8,361 bases of DNA from assembly GCA_030019485.1 (NCBI GenBank), contig JASEEW010000077.1, positions 1 through 8,361 of the forward strand, read 5' to 3'. The notes under the pieces were generated by a model that ran no database searches, had not been told where the DNA came from, and saw only the letters and a program-made list of their open reading frames with translations. Position numbers and translations under genes: made by a program. The DNA comes from Thermoplasmatales archaeon (GTDB lineage Archaea; Thermoplasmatota; JASEFT01; JAUWIS01). Positions 1 through 6,002 of this stretch are shown piece after piece (positions within the stretch are counted from its first letter, which is position 1; each line of letters opens with the position of its first letter).

Positions 1-10
1 TGTTTTCCCC

Positions 11-75
11 TGACCCCTAATCCCTGATTACTAACTCCTTGTCTGCCCCTAATCCCTAACCCCTGACTACTAACT
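11..75. repeat. Two-copy telomere-like C-rich/G-rich repeat
   Basis: Two related copies lie side by side, 11-36 and 44-75. Both begin with a TGMCCCTAATCCC-like stretch (TGACCCCTAATCCC and TGCCCCTAATCCC) and end with TGAYTACTAACT; the second copy has seven extra bases (AACCCCT). Read on the minus strand they give runs such as GGGGTTAGGG and GGGATTAGGGG, resembling telomeric TTAGGG. C-tracts of three or more on the plus strand are at 7-10, 14-17, 22-24, 46-49, 54-56 and 60-63. The block starts just after the porA stop codon, so it would be in the 3' part of the por transcript, where the RNA would be G-rich and could form a quadruplex. It may continue beyond the left edge. Confidence 0.75.
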
Positions 76-82
76 ACTTTCA

Positions 83-1249
83 TCATCTCACCCCCAGGTA
101 TTGAACATACTCCTTCACTTTTCCAGTTTTTGAAATCCCATCCAGCTCTGAGATAACCTTTTTGATATGCTCAGATGTAATGTCTCTACCGCCTAAACCA
201 TAAATGTAATTCACAATCTCTACATTGCTTGTTTTATACAATGCGCTTCTCAGCTCTGAAAACACAGGACCGCCAAAAGCACCGAAGCTGTCGCTTCTAT
301 CCAGAACTGCTGCGGCTTTCATATTTTTTAACGCGTTTTTTACATCCTCTGCTGGGAATGGTCTGAAAAGCCTGAGTTTTAATAAGCCTGCATTTATGCC
401 TTTTTTTCTCATACTGTCAACAGCATCCCTTGCAGTGCCAGCGGTGCTTCCAAGAGCAATAAGGGCTATGTCTGCATCATCAAGCCTGTATTTTGACAGT
501 GTGTCATAACCCCTTCCGGAAATTTTTTCATATTCTTTACCAACATCCTTCACAATTTTTAATGCCTTTTTCATTGCCTCATGCTCCTGCATTTTATGTT
601 CCATGTAATAGTCATACATGTCAAAAGGACCGAATGTTGCAGGATTTTCAACATCTAAAAGAGAATGCTCTGGTTTGTATGCTCCAACAAATTTTTTCAA
701 TTTTTCATTCTCCAAAACCTCTAATCTTTCAACAGCATGGGAGACAATGAAACCATCAAAGCATGGCATGACAGGCAACCTGGCAGACTCAGCAATTTTC
801 ACAGCCTGAATAAGATTGTCATATCCTTCCTGGACATTCTCACCATGAATCTGAATCCATCCTGAGTCCCTCGCACCCATGGAATCTGAATGGTCGCAGT
901 GAATGTTTATTGGTGCTGACAGTGCTCTGTTCATCACACTCATCACAATAGGAAGTCTTAATGAGGCAGCAATATAGAGCATCTCCCACATAAATGCAAG
1001 TCCAGCAGATGCTGTTGATGTCATGACCCTGCCGCCAGCAGCAGATGCTCCTATGCATGCTGACATAGCAGAATGTTCGGATTCTGTTGCAATAAACTCT
1101 GTGTCAACCTCGCCATCTGCAACATACTCTGAAAATTTTTCAATAGCAATTGTCTGAGGCGTTATGGGGTAGCCTGCGACAACATCAGGATTAATCTGTT
1201 TCATAGCATACGCAACAGCATTATCCCCATTCATTCCTAATACTTTCAT
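83..1249 (-). CDS. porA: Pyruvate (2-oxoacid):ferredoxin oxidoreductase, alpha subunit
   Basis: This is the alpha subunit of a four-subunit 2-oxoacid:ferredoxin oxidoreductase, which oxidatively decarboxylates pyruvate to acetyl-CoA and CO2 while reducing ferredoxin in the cytoplasm; the reaction can run in reverse. At 388 residues it has the usual length for a separate alpha chain. Seen in the sequence: YPITPQT at residues 27-33, ESEHSA at 56-61, TSTAS at 78-82, and the family signature from NRALSAP to CDHSDSM at 107-124, followed by RDSGWIQ. These are typical of PorA and favour pyruvate over branched-chain substrates, although VorA or another 2-oxoacid enzyme is not excluded. The start is well supported: GGAGG lies a few bases upstream and the ATG overlaps the porD stop as ATGA. 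The TPP-binding beta subunit (porB), needed for activity, is not in the window and would be expected further left. Confidence 0.93.
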   Translation of the reverse strand: MKVLGMNGDNAVAYAMKQINPDVVAGYPITPQTIAIEKFSEYVADGEVDTEFIATESEHSAMSACIGASAAGGRVMTSTASAGLAFMWEMLYIAASLRLPIVMSVMNRALSAPINIHCDHSDSMGARDSGWIQIHGENVQEGYDNLIQAVKIAESARLPVMPCFDGFIVSHAVERLEVLENEKLKKFVGAYKPEHSLLDVENPATFGPFDMYDYYMEHKMQEHEAMKKALKIVKDVGKEYEKISGRGYDTLSKYRLDDADIALIALGSTAGTARDAVDSMRKKGINAGLLKLRLFRPFPAEDVKNALKNMKAAAVLDRSDSFGAFGGPVFSELRSALYKTSNVEIVNYIYGLGGRDITSEHIKKVISELDGISKTGKVKEYVQYLGVR

Positions 1250-1518
1250 TTTTCCTCCTCCATATTTATTGCTTTTTTAGGGCATTCATTTGCGCATATC
1301 CCGCATCCCTTGCAGTAATCATAGTTTATCCCTTTTACTTCCTCATTCTCCACGATTATGGAAGCCTCAGGGCAGCATATCCAGCATATAAGACAGTTTA
1401 TGCATTTTTCTTTATCCAAGACAGGCCTTTTTGCTCTCCAGGAACCTGTTTTGTATTCCACTGAATTCCCGGGCTCAAGAATCAATCCTCCTTCAGGTAT
1501 TTCTTTCCATCCTTTCAT
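1246..1518 (-). CDS. porD: 2-oxoacid:ferredoxin oxidoreductase, delta (ferredoxin-like) subunit
   Basis: This small 90-residue protein carries two [4Fe-4S] clusters and passes electrons from the TPP-containing core to external ferredoxin. Two CxxCxxCxxxCP motifs are complete: Cys39, 42, 45, 49 followed by Pro50, and Cys69, 72, 75, 79 followed by Pro80. The stretch before them (residues 1-35, with GWKEIPEGG and the GSWRAKRPV segment) is the N-terminal extension typical of PorD subunits, which separates it from a free ferredoxin. Spacing supports an operon: one base separates it from the porG stop, and its stop overlaps the porA start by four bases. A GAGGTGA Shine-Dalgarno sequence precedes the ATG, lying inside the end of porG. 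Confidence 0.94.
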   Translation of the reverse strand: MKGWKEIPEGGLILEPGNSVEYKTGSWRAKRPVLDKEKCINCLICWICCPEASIIVENEEVKGINYDYCKGCGICANECPKKAINMEEEK

Positions 1519-1519
1519 T

Positions 1520-2074
1520 TTATTTCACCTCATCAAATCCTCTGTTTGCAGAGTCAACATTACCTTTAACAATTTTCTCAGGGAACTTCGTGCACATAAT
1601 CTCCTGCACAGTTTTTATTATGTTTTCTTTTTTAACAACACCTGAGACCTTTGACAGAGCGCCGACACCGCAAACGTTTGCTAACGGTTTGCCGATTGTT
1701 TCCAAAGCAATCCCTGTTGCATCCACAACAAAAATCTTCCCTGGGAAACCTGTTTTGTTTTTTATTTCCTCTTTAGATTCTTTTGTGTTAACAACCAGAA
1801 CACCATTCTTTTTCAATCCTTCGGAAACATTCACCATCCCGAGCAGTGTGGGGTCTAAAACAACAACAGCATCAGGCTCATAAATCTGGGAATGGATGTT
1901 TATCGTTTTGTCATCTATCCTTGTGAATGCCTTGACAGGCGCGCCCATCCTTTCAGGACCAAAATCAGGGAAAGACTGAATGTACTTGTTTTCTTTTAGC
2001 GCTGCAGAAGCAAGGATTTCTGATGCTGTGACAACACCCTGCCCGCCTCTTCCATGCCATCTTATCTCGTACAT
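1520..2074 (-). CDS. porG: 2-oxoacid:ferredoxin oxidoreductase, gamma subunit
   Basis: This is the gamma subunit, 184 residues, first gene of the por cluster. It contains the family's N-terminal MYEIRWHGRGGQG segment (glycine-rich loop at residues 8-13) and the FGPERMGAPV motif at 38-47, both diagnostic of the PorG/KorC domain that contributes to the CoA-binding part of the enzyme. The frame is open upstream to 2281, but I place the start at 2074. Family members begin just before the glycine-rich loop, and the extra 69 codons show no family resemblance and overlap the divergent tdh gene. No strong Shine-Dalgarno precedes this ATG (only GTGGTAAA), as expected for the first gene of an archaeal unit with a short or absent leader. 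It lies one base before porD. Confidence 0.92.
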   Translation of the reverse strand: MYEIRWHGRGGQGVVTASEILASAALKENKYIQSFPDFGPERMGAPVKAFTRIDDKTINIHSQIYEPDAVVVLDPTLLGMVNVSEGLKKNGVLVVNTKESKEEIKNKTGFPGKIFVVDATGIALETIGKPLANVCGVGALSKVSGVVKKENIIKTVQEIMCTKFPEKIVKGNVDSANRGFDEVK

Positions 2075-2157
2075 TTTACCACGAAAAAGGTAAAGCATTA
2101 TCATACCATAAATATTACCATAAAGATTATTACTTAACCAAACAATAACATCCCCAA
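2075..2157. promoter_or_regulatory. Divergent por/tdh promoter region with a 12-base tandem repeat
   Basis: These 83 AT-rich bases must hold the promoters of both porG (minus) and tdh (plus). TACCATAAATAT (2104-2115) is followed at once by TACCATAAAGAT (2116-2127), an 11 of 12 match with a period close to one helical turn; a weaker TACCA copy starts at 2077. TATA-like stretches are AATATTTATGG on the minus strand (about 2107-2117) and ATTATTA on the plus strand (2126-2132), the latter about 29 bases before the tdh ATG. The exact boxes are uncertain. A tandem repeat here could be an operator acting on both genes; this is inference. Confidence 0.45.
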
Positions 2158-3123
2158 ATGGAAACAAAAAAAATTCTTGTAACAGGTGCGGTTGGTCAAA
2201 TCGGCTCTGAGTTGACAGTTGACTTAAGGAAAAGATATGGGAATGATAGTATTGTTGCAGGTTATCATAAAAAAAAGCCAACTGCGATGTTGCTGAATGG
2301 TCCTTCTGAGCTTGTTGATGTTACAAAAAAAGAAAGTATTGAAAGGGTTGTGGAAACGTATGACATTGACACAGTTTATCACATGGCCGCTGTTTTGTCT
2401 GCTGTCGGCGAGAAAAATCCATCTCTTGCATGGGGCGTGAACATGAACGGTCTTTACAATATTCTTGAGGTTGCAAGGGAACACAAAATGACAAGGGTTT
2501 TTTGCCCCAGCTCCATTGCTGTTTTTGGTCCTGAGACCCCAAAAGAAAAAACGCCTCAGGAAACAGTACTGCGTCCTAGGACAATGTACGGTGTCACAAA
2601 GGTTGCTGGTGAAATGCTGTGCGACTACTATTTCAGAAAATTTGGAGTGGATGTCAGGGGATTAAGATATCCAGGGATTATCAGCAGTGAAACACTGCCC
2701 GGTGGTGGAACAACAGATTATGCTGTTGAGATTTTTTATGAGGCAGTTAAAAATAAAAAATACACATGCTTTGTGAAAAAGGGTACTGTTTTGCCAATGA
2801 TGTACATGCCTGACTGCATAAAAGCCACCATAGAGCTGATGAACGCCCCATTATCTTCTCTCAGGCATCATTCTGATTTCAACATCACGGCAATGAGTTT
2901 CTCTGCAGGGGAACTTGCTGAGGAAATAAAAAAGCATATTCCTGATTTTGTGTGCGAGTACAGGCCTGATTTCAGGCAGGATATTGCTGAGTCCTGGCCC
3001 AGAACAATTGATGATTCTGCTGCAAGAAAGGAATGGGGCTGGAAGCCAGATTATGATTTACCTGCCATGACCGCAGATATGCTTGAGAAGCTTAAAAAAA
3101 GATATGAGGAAGGGAAACTGTAA
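2158..3123 (+). CDS. tdh: L-threonine 3-dehydrogenase, SDR (epimerase-like) type
   Basis: This NAD-dependent cytoplasmic enzyme oxidises L-threonine to 2-amino-3-ketobutyrate. It belongs to the extended short-chain dehydrogenase type related to sugar epimerases, not the zinc-dependent medium-chain type. The protein has 321 residues, the normal length. Residues 6-16 form the NAD-binding GxxGxxG loop (Gly10, 13, 16). The catalytic set is visible as CPSSIAVFG (Ser118/119) and Tyr144-Gly-Val-Thr-Lys148. RYPGIIS at 170-176 and the PGGGTTDYAVEIFYEAV region at 181-197 are characteristic of this threonine dehydrogenase group and argue against UDP-galactose epimerase. The ATG has no Shine-Dalgarno sequence, suggesting a leaderless or very short-leader mRNA. 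No 2-amino-3-ketobutyrate CoA ligase gene is adjacent. The gene is divergent from por and converges on hisS; its TAA stop is the first triplet of the inverted repeat around the hairpin array. Confidence 0.9.
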   Translation: METKKILVTGAVGQIGSELTVDLRKRYGNDSIVAGYHKKKPTAMLLNGPSELVDVTKKESIERVVETYDIDTVYHMAAVLSAVGEKNPSLAWGVNMNGLYNILEVAREHKMTRVFCPSSIAVFGPETPKEKTPQETVLRPRTMYGVTKVAGEMLCDYYFRKFGVDVRGLRYPGIISSETLPGGGTTDYAVEIFYEAVKNKKYTCFVKKGTVLPMMYMPDCIKATIELMNAPLSSLRHHSDFNITAMSFSAGELAEEIKKHIPDFVCEYRPDFRQDIAESWPRTIDDSAARKEWGWKPDYDLPAMTADMLEKLKKRYEEGKL

Positions 3124-3137
3124 ACTCAGCATGTGAC

Positions 3138-3159
3138 GGAAAACGCTTTGGCGTTTTCC
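3138..3159. repeat. Hairpin 1 of the array
   Basis: Arms GGAAAACGC and its complement pair over nine bases around a TTTG loop. An outer stem joins ATGTGA (3131-3136) to TAACAT (3160-3165) with one G-A mismatch, leaving C3137 bulged. Confidence 0.85.
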
Positions 3160-3170
3160 TAACATATTAC

Positions 3171-3190
3171 GGAATTTGCTTGCAAATTCC
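3171..3190. repeat. Hairpin 2 of the array
   Basis: Arms GGAATTTGC and its complement pair around a two-base TT gap (or eight pairs with a CTTG loop). The outer stem ATATTA (3164-3169) with TAATAT (3191-3196) is perfect, with C3170 bulged, so the total is about 15 pairs. Confidence 0.85.
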
Positions 3191-3200
3191 TAATATCTTA

Positions 3201-3221
3201 GGAAAAGTCAAAGACTTTTCC
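3201..3221. repeat. Hairpin 3 of the array
   Basis: Arms GGAAAAGTC and its complement pair over nine bases around AAA. The outer stem ATCTTA (3195-3200) with TAAGAT (3223-3228) is perfect, with G3222 bulged on the right arm. Its outer stem shares two bases with that of hairpin 2, so the two extended forms compete slightly. Confidence 0.85.
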
Positions 3222-3232
3222 GTAAGATCCTT

Positions 3233-3254
3233 GGAAAAGCCTTTGGGCTTTTCC
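3233..3254. repeat. Hairpin 4 of the array
   Basis: Arms GGAAAAGCC and its complement pair over nine bases around TTTG, the same loop as hairpin 1. TCCTT (3228-3232) pairs with AGAGGA (3255-3260) with G3256 bulged. Confidence 0.85.
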
Positions 3255-3276
3255 AGAGGAACCGAAAGTCTTTCAA

Positions 3277-3300
3277 ATGGAATTTTACGTAAAATTCCAT
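3277..3300. repeat. Hairpin 5 of the array, a perfect 24-base palindrome
   Basis: The left half is ATGGAATTTTAC and the right half is its exact reverse complement, so the whole 24 bases read the same on both strands. The inner GGAATTT and AAATTCC match hairpin 2. A minor inverted repeat, GAAAG-T-CTTTC, lies just before it at 3264-3274. Confidence 0.85.
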
Positions 3301-3327
3301 GTCGCAGAGTTTAATAGGAAGTGATAA

Positions 3328-3357
3328 GTGTTTTATGCTTTATTTACTTTTCCTCTT
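3328..3357 (+). terminator. Possible T-rich terminator for the tdh transcript
   Basis: Plus-strand T-rich stretch (TTTTATGC, TTTATTTACTTTT) directly after the hairpin array, running into the end of hisS. Archaeal RNA polymerase often stops at oligo-T without a hairpin. Evidence is composition and position only. Confidence 0.3.
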
Positions 3358-4555
3358 TTAAATGTTTAATCAGATTTTTAACAGGGATTTTTTCCTGCTT
3401 TCCTGTTTTCATGTCCCTGAGAGTAACACTTTTTTCCTTTAGCTCATCCTCACCAATGATAACTGCTCTTTTCACACCTATTGAATTCGCATATCCCATG
3501 TTTTTCGCGACAGACCTGCCGGTGAGGTCAGCATCGCATCTTATGCCTTTTTCCCTGAGCATGGTTACAATCTCAATTCCTTTTTTTCTTGCTTTGCTCC
3601 CCATGGGTATAATGTATGCATCCAGCTTTTCCTCATCAAAAACCCTTCCCTGTTTTTCCAATGCAAGCATCACCCTGTCAAAACCTATGGCGAAACCTGT
3701 TGAGTCTATTTCTTCACCGCCGAACAGACCTGACAGGTTATATGTGCCTCCGCCGCAAACCTGTTTCTCAGAACCGAGATCAGAGCAGTCTATCTCGAAC
3801 ACGATGCCTGAATAATAATCAAGACCACGCGCTATGCTCAGATCAACAGTGTATTTCTTAACACCAAATAATTTCAGTGTCTCCAAAACATTTTTTAATT
3901 CCTCCAGGTATTCATTATCAATCTCTTTATCCTCAAAAATTTCCTCTTTTAAATAGATAGTTTTCATAAGTTTTTTATATTTTTCCTCATCAATTTTTTC
4001 TTTAAGCTCATCAAAGTTTTTTTTGTCAACAAGCATCATAACAGATGAGTCAGCATCTCCGATAACGCTTCTCAGTATTCCAAGATGTCCTATCCTCAAC
4101 TCAAAATTTTTCAACCCTGTGTTTTCCAGCATCTTTACAGCAAGTGCCATAACCTCGGCCTCCCCTTTCCCGCCAATGCACTCAGCACCAACCTGCCAGA
4201 ACTCCCTGAAACGACCTTTCTGAGGCTCCTCATACCTGAAACAGTTTCCGAAATAGAAAAGCTTCAAAGGCTTGGGTAGGGACTGCATCTCATTAACATA
4301 AAATCTTATTGCTGGTGCTGTGAGCTCTGGTCTCAGTGCAATGCTGCGCTCTCCTTTGTCCTTGAATGCGTACATCTGATTCACAATTCCTTCCCCACTT
4401 TTTTTTGTGAAAAGCTCCGTGAGCTCAAATGTGGGTGTTGCTATCTCCCTGTAACCAAATCTTCTGCAGGTTTTTCTCATTATAGATTCAATCTGCCTTC
4501 TTCTGAGCATCTCATCAGGGCCGAAATCCCTCGTACCCCTGGGTTTCTGAATCAT
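3344..4555 (-). CDS. hisS: Histidyl-tRNA synthetase
   Basis: This class IIa aminoacyl-tRNA synthetase attaches histidine to tRNA-His in the cytoplasm. It has 403 residues, slightly short of the common 420-430. Visible in order: N-terminal RGTRDF (residues 6-11), LRPELT at 74-79, class II motif 2 with FRYEEPQKGRFREFWQ at 106-121, the HisRS-specific histidine-binding motif RGLDYYSG at 243-250, a GGGTYN loop at 268-273, and motif 3 with GFAIGFDR at 287-294. The C-terminal anticodon-binding domain runs from about residue 312 to the end, with the DLTGRSVAKNMGYAN segment typical of the family. These motifs separate it from HisZ, which lacks a complete active site. No Shine-Dalgarno is seen before the ATG. 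It is a single gene, convergent with tdh and divergent from the glycosyltransferase. Confidence 0.96.
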   Translation of the reverse strand: MIQKPRGTRDFGPDEMLRRRQIESIMRKTCRRFGYREIATPTFELTELFTKKSGEGIVNQMYAFKDKGERSIALRPELTAPAIRFYVNEMQSLPKPLKLFYFGNCFRYEEPQKGRFREFWQVGAECIGGKGEAEVMALAVKMLENTGLKNFELRIGHLGILRSVIGDADSSVMMLVDKKNFDELKEKIDEEKYKKLMKTIYLKEEIFEDKEIDNEYLEELKNVLETLKLFGVKKYTVDLSIARGLDYYSGIVFEIDCSDLGSEKQVCGGGTYNLSGLFGGEEIDSTGFAIGFDRVMLALEKQGRVFDEEKLDAYIIPMGSKARKKGIEIVTMLREKGIRCDADLTGRSVAKNMGYANSIGVKRAVIIGEDELKEKSVTLRDMKTGKQEKIPVKNLIKHLKEEK

Positions 4556-4585
4556 AACTGGATAATGGTATAAGGGGTAAAAAAC

Positions 4586-4603
4586 GTTTTTCTTCGGAAA
4601 AAC
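4586..4603. other. Small hairpin with a C(UUCG)G tetraloop
   Basis: GTTTTTC (4586-4592) pairs fully with GAAAAAC (4597-4603) around TTCG. On the plus strand the loop is closed by C-G, the classic extra-stable UUCG tetraloop. It lies in the 77-base divergent region between hisS and the glycosyltransferase gene. It overlaps the expected hisS promoter and lies just upstream of the plus-strand TATA-like box, so it may be a protein-binding DNA palindrome or part of an RNA if transcription starts earlier than I propose. Confidence 0.5.
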
Positions 4604-4611
4604 ATTTAAGA
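4604..4611 (+). promoter_or_regulatory. Candidate TATA box for the glycosyltransferase-HIT operon
   Basis: ATTTAAGA is centred about 25 bases before the ATG at 4633. That is the distance expected between an archaeal TATA box and the transcription start if the mRNA is leaderless, and no Shine-Dalgarno is found before that ATG. Confidence 0.4.
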
Positions 4612-4632
4612 CATAAGCCCTATTATTGTATC

Positions 4633-6002
4633 ATGATCCAGAACCTGAAAATATGTGTGAACACCCAGACCCCTCTTGTGCGTTTTAACCTGAGTTATGA
4701 TGAACTGCTTGAAAGATACAATGAATTGTCTGACCCTGTACCACTGAAAATGCTCCAGGAGGATACTGACTATAATTTTACAACAGGGGGGTAACAACAA
4801 TGGTTTACCCGCTGATGAAAAAAATGCTTTCTGAAAAAAGGATAAAAAACCCGCACTGGGTTGCCCTAAACCCAATAGGTCCTCACAGGGTTTCAGTAAA
4901 CAGCATAATCATCCATAATATATCACTGGAGAGCACAGCATTAGACGGTTATTCAAGATTCAAGGAGGCGATATGGAGAAACATGCACAGGCTGGAGGAA
5001 ACGCCGATCAACCCGAAACACTTAACAGGTTTTGGAAGATACAACTGGACATGCTGTGAGAAAATGCTCAATTTGCAGGTTGAGAACAACTTTGATGTTT
5101 TTTACATCCATGATTTCCAGCAGCTGCCGATAGGTGCGATGCTTGGACCCAATGTTCATAAAATCTTCACGTGGCATATTCCTTTTGACTCTGGTATCAA
5201 AAAATCATGGCTTAACTTCATAGTAAAATACTTGGAGGATTATGAGGCGGTTATAATGAGCTGCAAAAAATATGCAGATGAACTGGAAAAATCAGGGTTC
5301 AAGGGAAAAGTCTATCAGATATATCCACATTTGGATGAAACCAAATACTTAAAACCCCCCGCCAGCAAAATAAATGAGCTCTGTGAAAAATTTGGCATAA
5401 AGGATGATGAAAAAGTTATTCTGGTTGTTGGCAGAGTTGTGCCTGTTAAGGGGCAGGATGTTGTTGTCAAAGCATTACCAAGAATCCTGAAAAGATTCAA
5501 GGATGTGAAACTTGTGCTTGCAGGAAACGGCAGTTTCTCAGGCTCAATGAAAGGCGGGCTCGGTCTGATGAAAACGCCTGTATGGAGGGGTGTTTTAGAG
5601 TACCTGATAAAAGACCTCGAAGTGGAGAATAATGTGGTATTCACAGGATATCTCCCTCAAGAAGAATTGAATGCAATATATGAAAGGGCTGATTTAACTG
5701 TTTTCCCATCACTGAAGGATGGTTTTGGTTTTGTGCCAGTTGAATCATGGCTGCATAAGAAAACGTGCATAATAAGCAAGGGTGCGGGTATATCAGAACT
5801 TGTTAAAGAAAACGAAAATGGTTTGCTGTTCACCCCTAAAAAACATGTTGAGCTTTCTGAAAAAATCATGCATCTGCTATCAAAGCCTGAACTATGCTCA
5901 AGAATAGGTGAAAAAGGTTTTGGAACTGCTAAAAAATGCTCACTGGAAAATGGTGTGAAATCTGTATCAAACGTTTTCTCAGAGGTACTTGAAAATGTAT
6001 GA
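4633..6002 (+). CDS. GT4-family glycosyltransferase, interrupted by an apparent -1 frameshift
   Basis: A retaining GT-B glycosyltransferase that would move a sugar from a nucleotide-sugar donor to an unknown acceptor. Two frames must be joined: 53 codons from the ATG at 4633 to a TAA at 4792-4794, then a second frame continuing to 6002. Reading back one base at the G-run 4786-4791 gives TTGG-VTT-MVYP and a single protein of about 456 residues. The first part holds the first Rossmann strand (LKICVNTQTPLVRF), which the second frame alone lacks. In the 400-residue second part (numbered from the ATG at 4800): HDFQQLP 104-110, HIPFD 126-130, the donor-domain GRVVPVKGQD 211-220, AGNGS 241-245, and FPSLKDGFGFVPVE 302-315, where the family's EX7E motif reads D307...E315. 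The HD...HIPFD region recalls trehalose synthase-type GT4 enzymes, only weakly. The break may be programmed, a real mutation, or a homopolymer error. Confidence 0.8.
4786..4791 (+). other. G6 run at the frameshift site, followed directly by TAA
   Basis: In the upstream frame the codons are ACA GGG GGG TAA; one extra G, or a -1 slip, turns this into ...GGG GGG GTA ACA and restores the glycosyltransferase frame. An AGGAGGA sequence lies 22 bases upstream (4757-4763), with no start codon at a useful distance. I see no strong downstream hairpin. Confidence 0.75.
5981..5986 (+). promoter_or_regulatory. Ribosome-binding site fixing the HIT-protein start
   Basis: AGAGGT inside the end of the glycosyltransferase gene, eight bases before ATG 5995. 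It selects that ATG over the TTG six bases upstream. Confidence 0.6.

Larger units (their letters stand above)
3121..3313. repeat. Five-hairpin array enclosed by a 10-base imperfect inverted repeat
   Basis: This stretch between the converging tdh and hisS genes is built almost entirely of inverted repeats. Five perfect hairpins lie at 3138-3159, 3171-3190, 3201-3221, 3233-3254 and 3277-3300, each bounded by GGAA on the left and TTCC on the right. Two classes alternate: GGAAAA...TTTTCC (first, third, fourth) and GGAATTT...AAATTCC (second, fifth). The arms differ between copies but pairing is kept. The first four also have an outer stem of about 5-6 pairs beyond a single bulged base. The block is enclosed by TAAACTCAGC (3121-3130) and GCAGAGTTTA (3304-3313), which pair at nine of ten positions. 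It could be a bidirectional terminator, a structured RNA, or a non-autonomous palindromic element. There is no gene in it. Confidence 0.85.

Noticed and set aside
225..1058. Several plus-strand and minus-strand frames of 60-95 codons inside porA.
   Set aside because: They are out of frame with a strongly conserved gene and show no family features or ribosome sites.
2158..3123. The 2158-3123 protein as a UDP-glucose 4-epimerase.
   Set aside because: The GAVGQIG start, the RYPGIIS segment and the PGGGTTDYAVEIFYEA region match SDR-type threonine dehydrogenase better than sugar epimerases.
3138..3300. Hairpin array considered as a CRISPR array.
   Set aside because: Units are palindromes of 20-24 bases with diverged arms and irregular short spacing; there are no constant repeats with unique spacers and no cas genes nearby.
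4606..4875. 89-codon minus-strand frame over the hisS/glycosyltransferase divergent region.
   Set aside because: It lies antisense to the N-terminal part of the glycosyltransferase, which has clear family features; the product has no recognisable motif.
5989..5994. TTG at 5989 as the start of the HIT-domain protein.
   Set aside because: AGAGGT ends only two bases before it but eight bases before the ATG at 5995, which is the better start.
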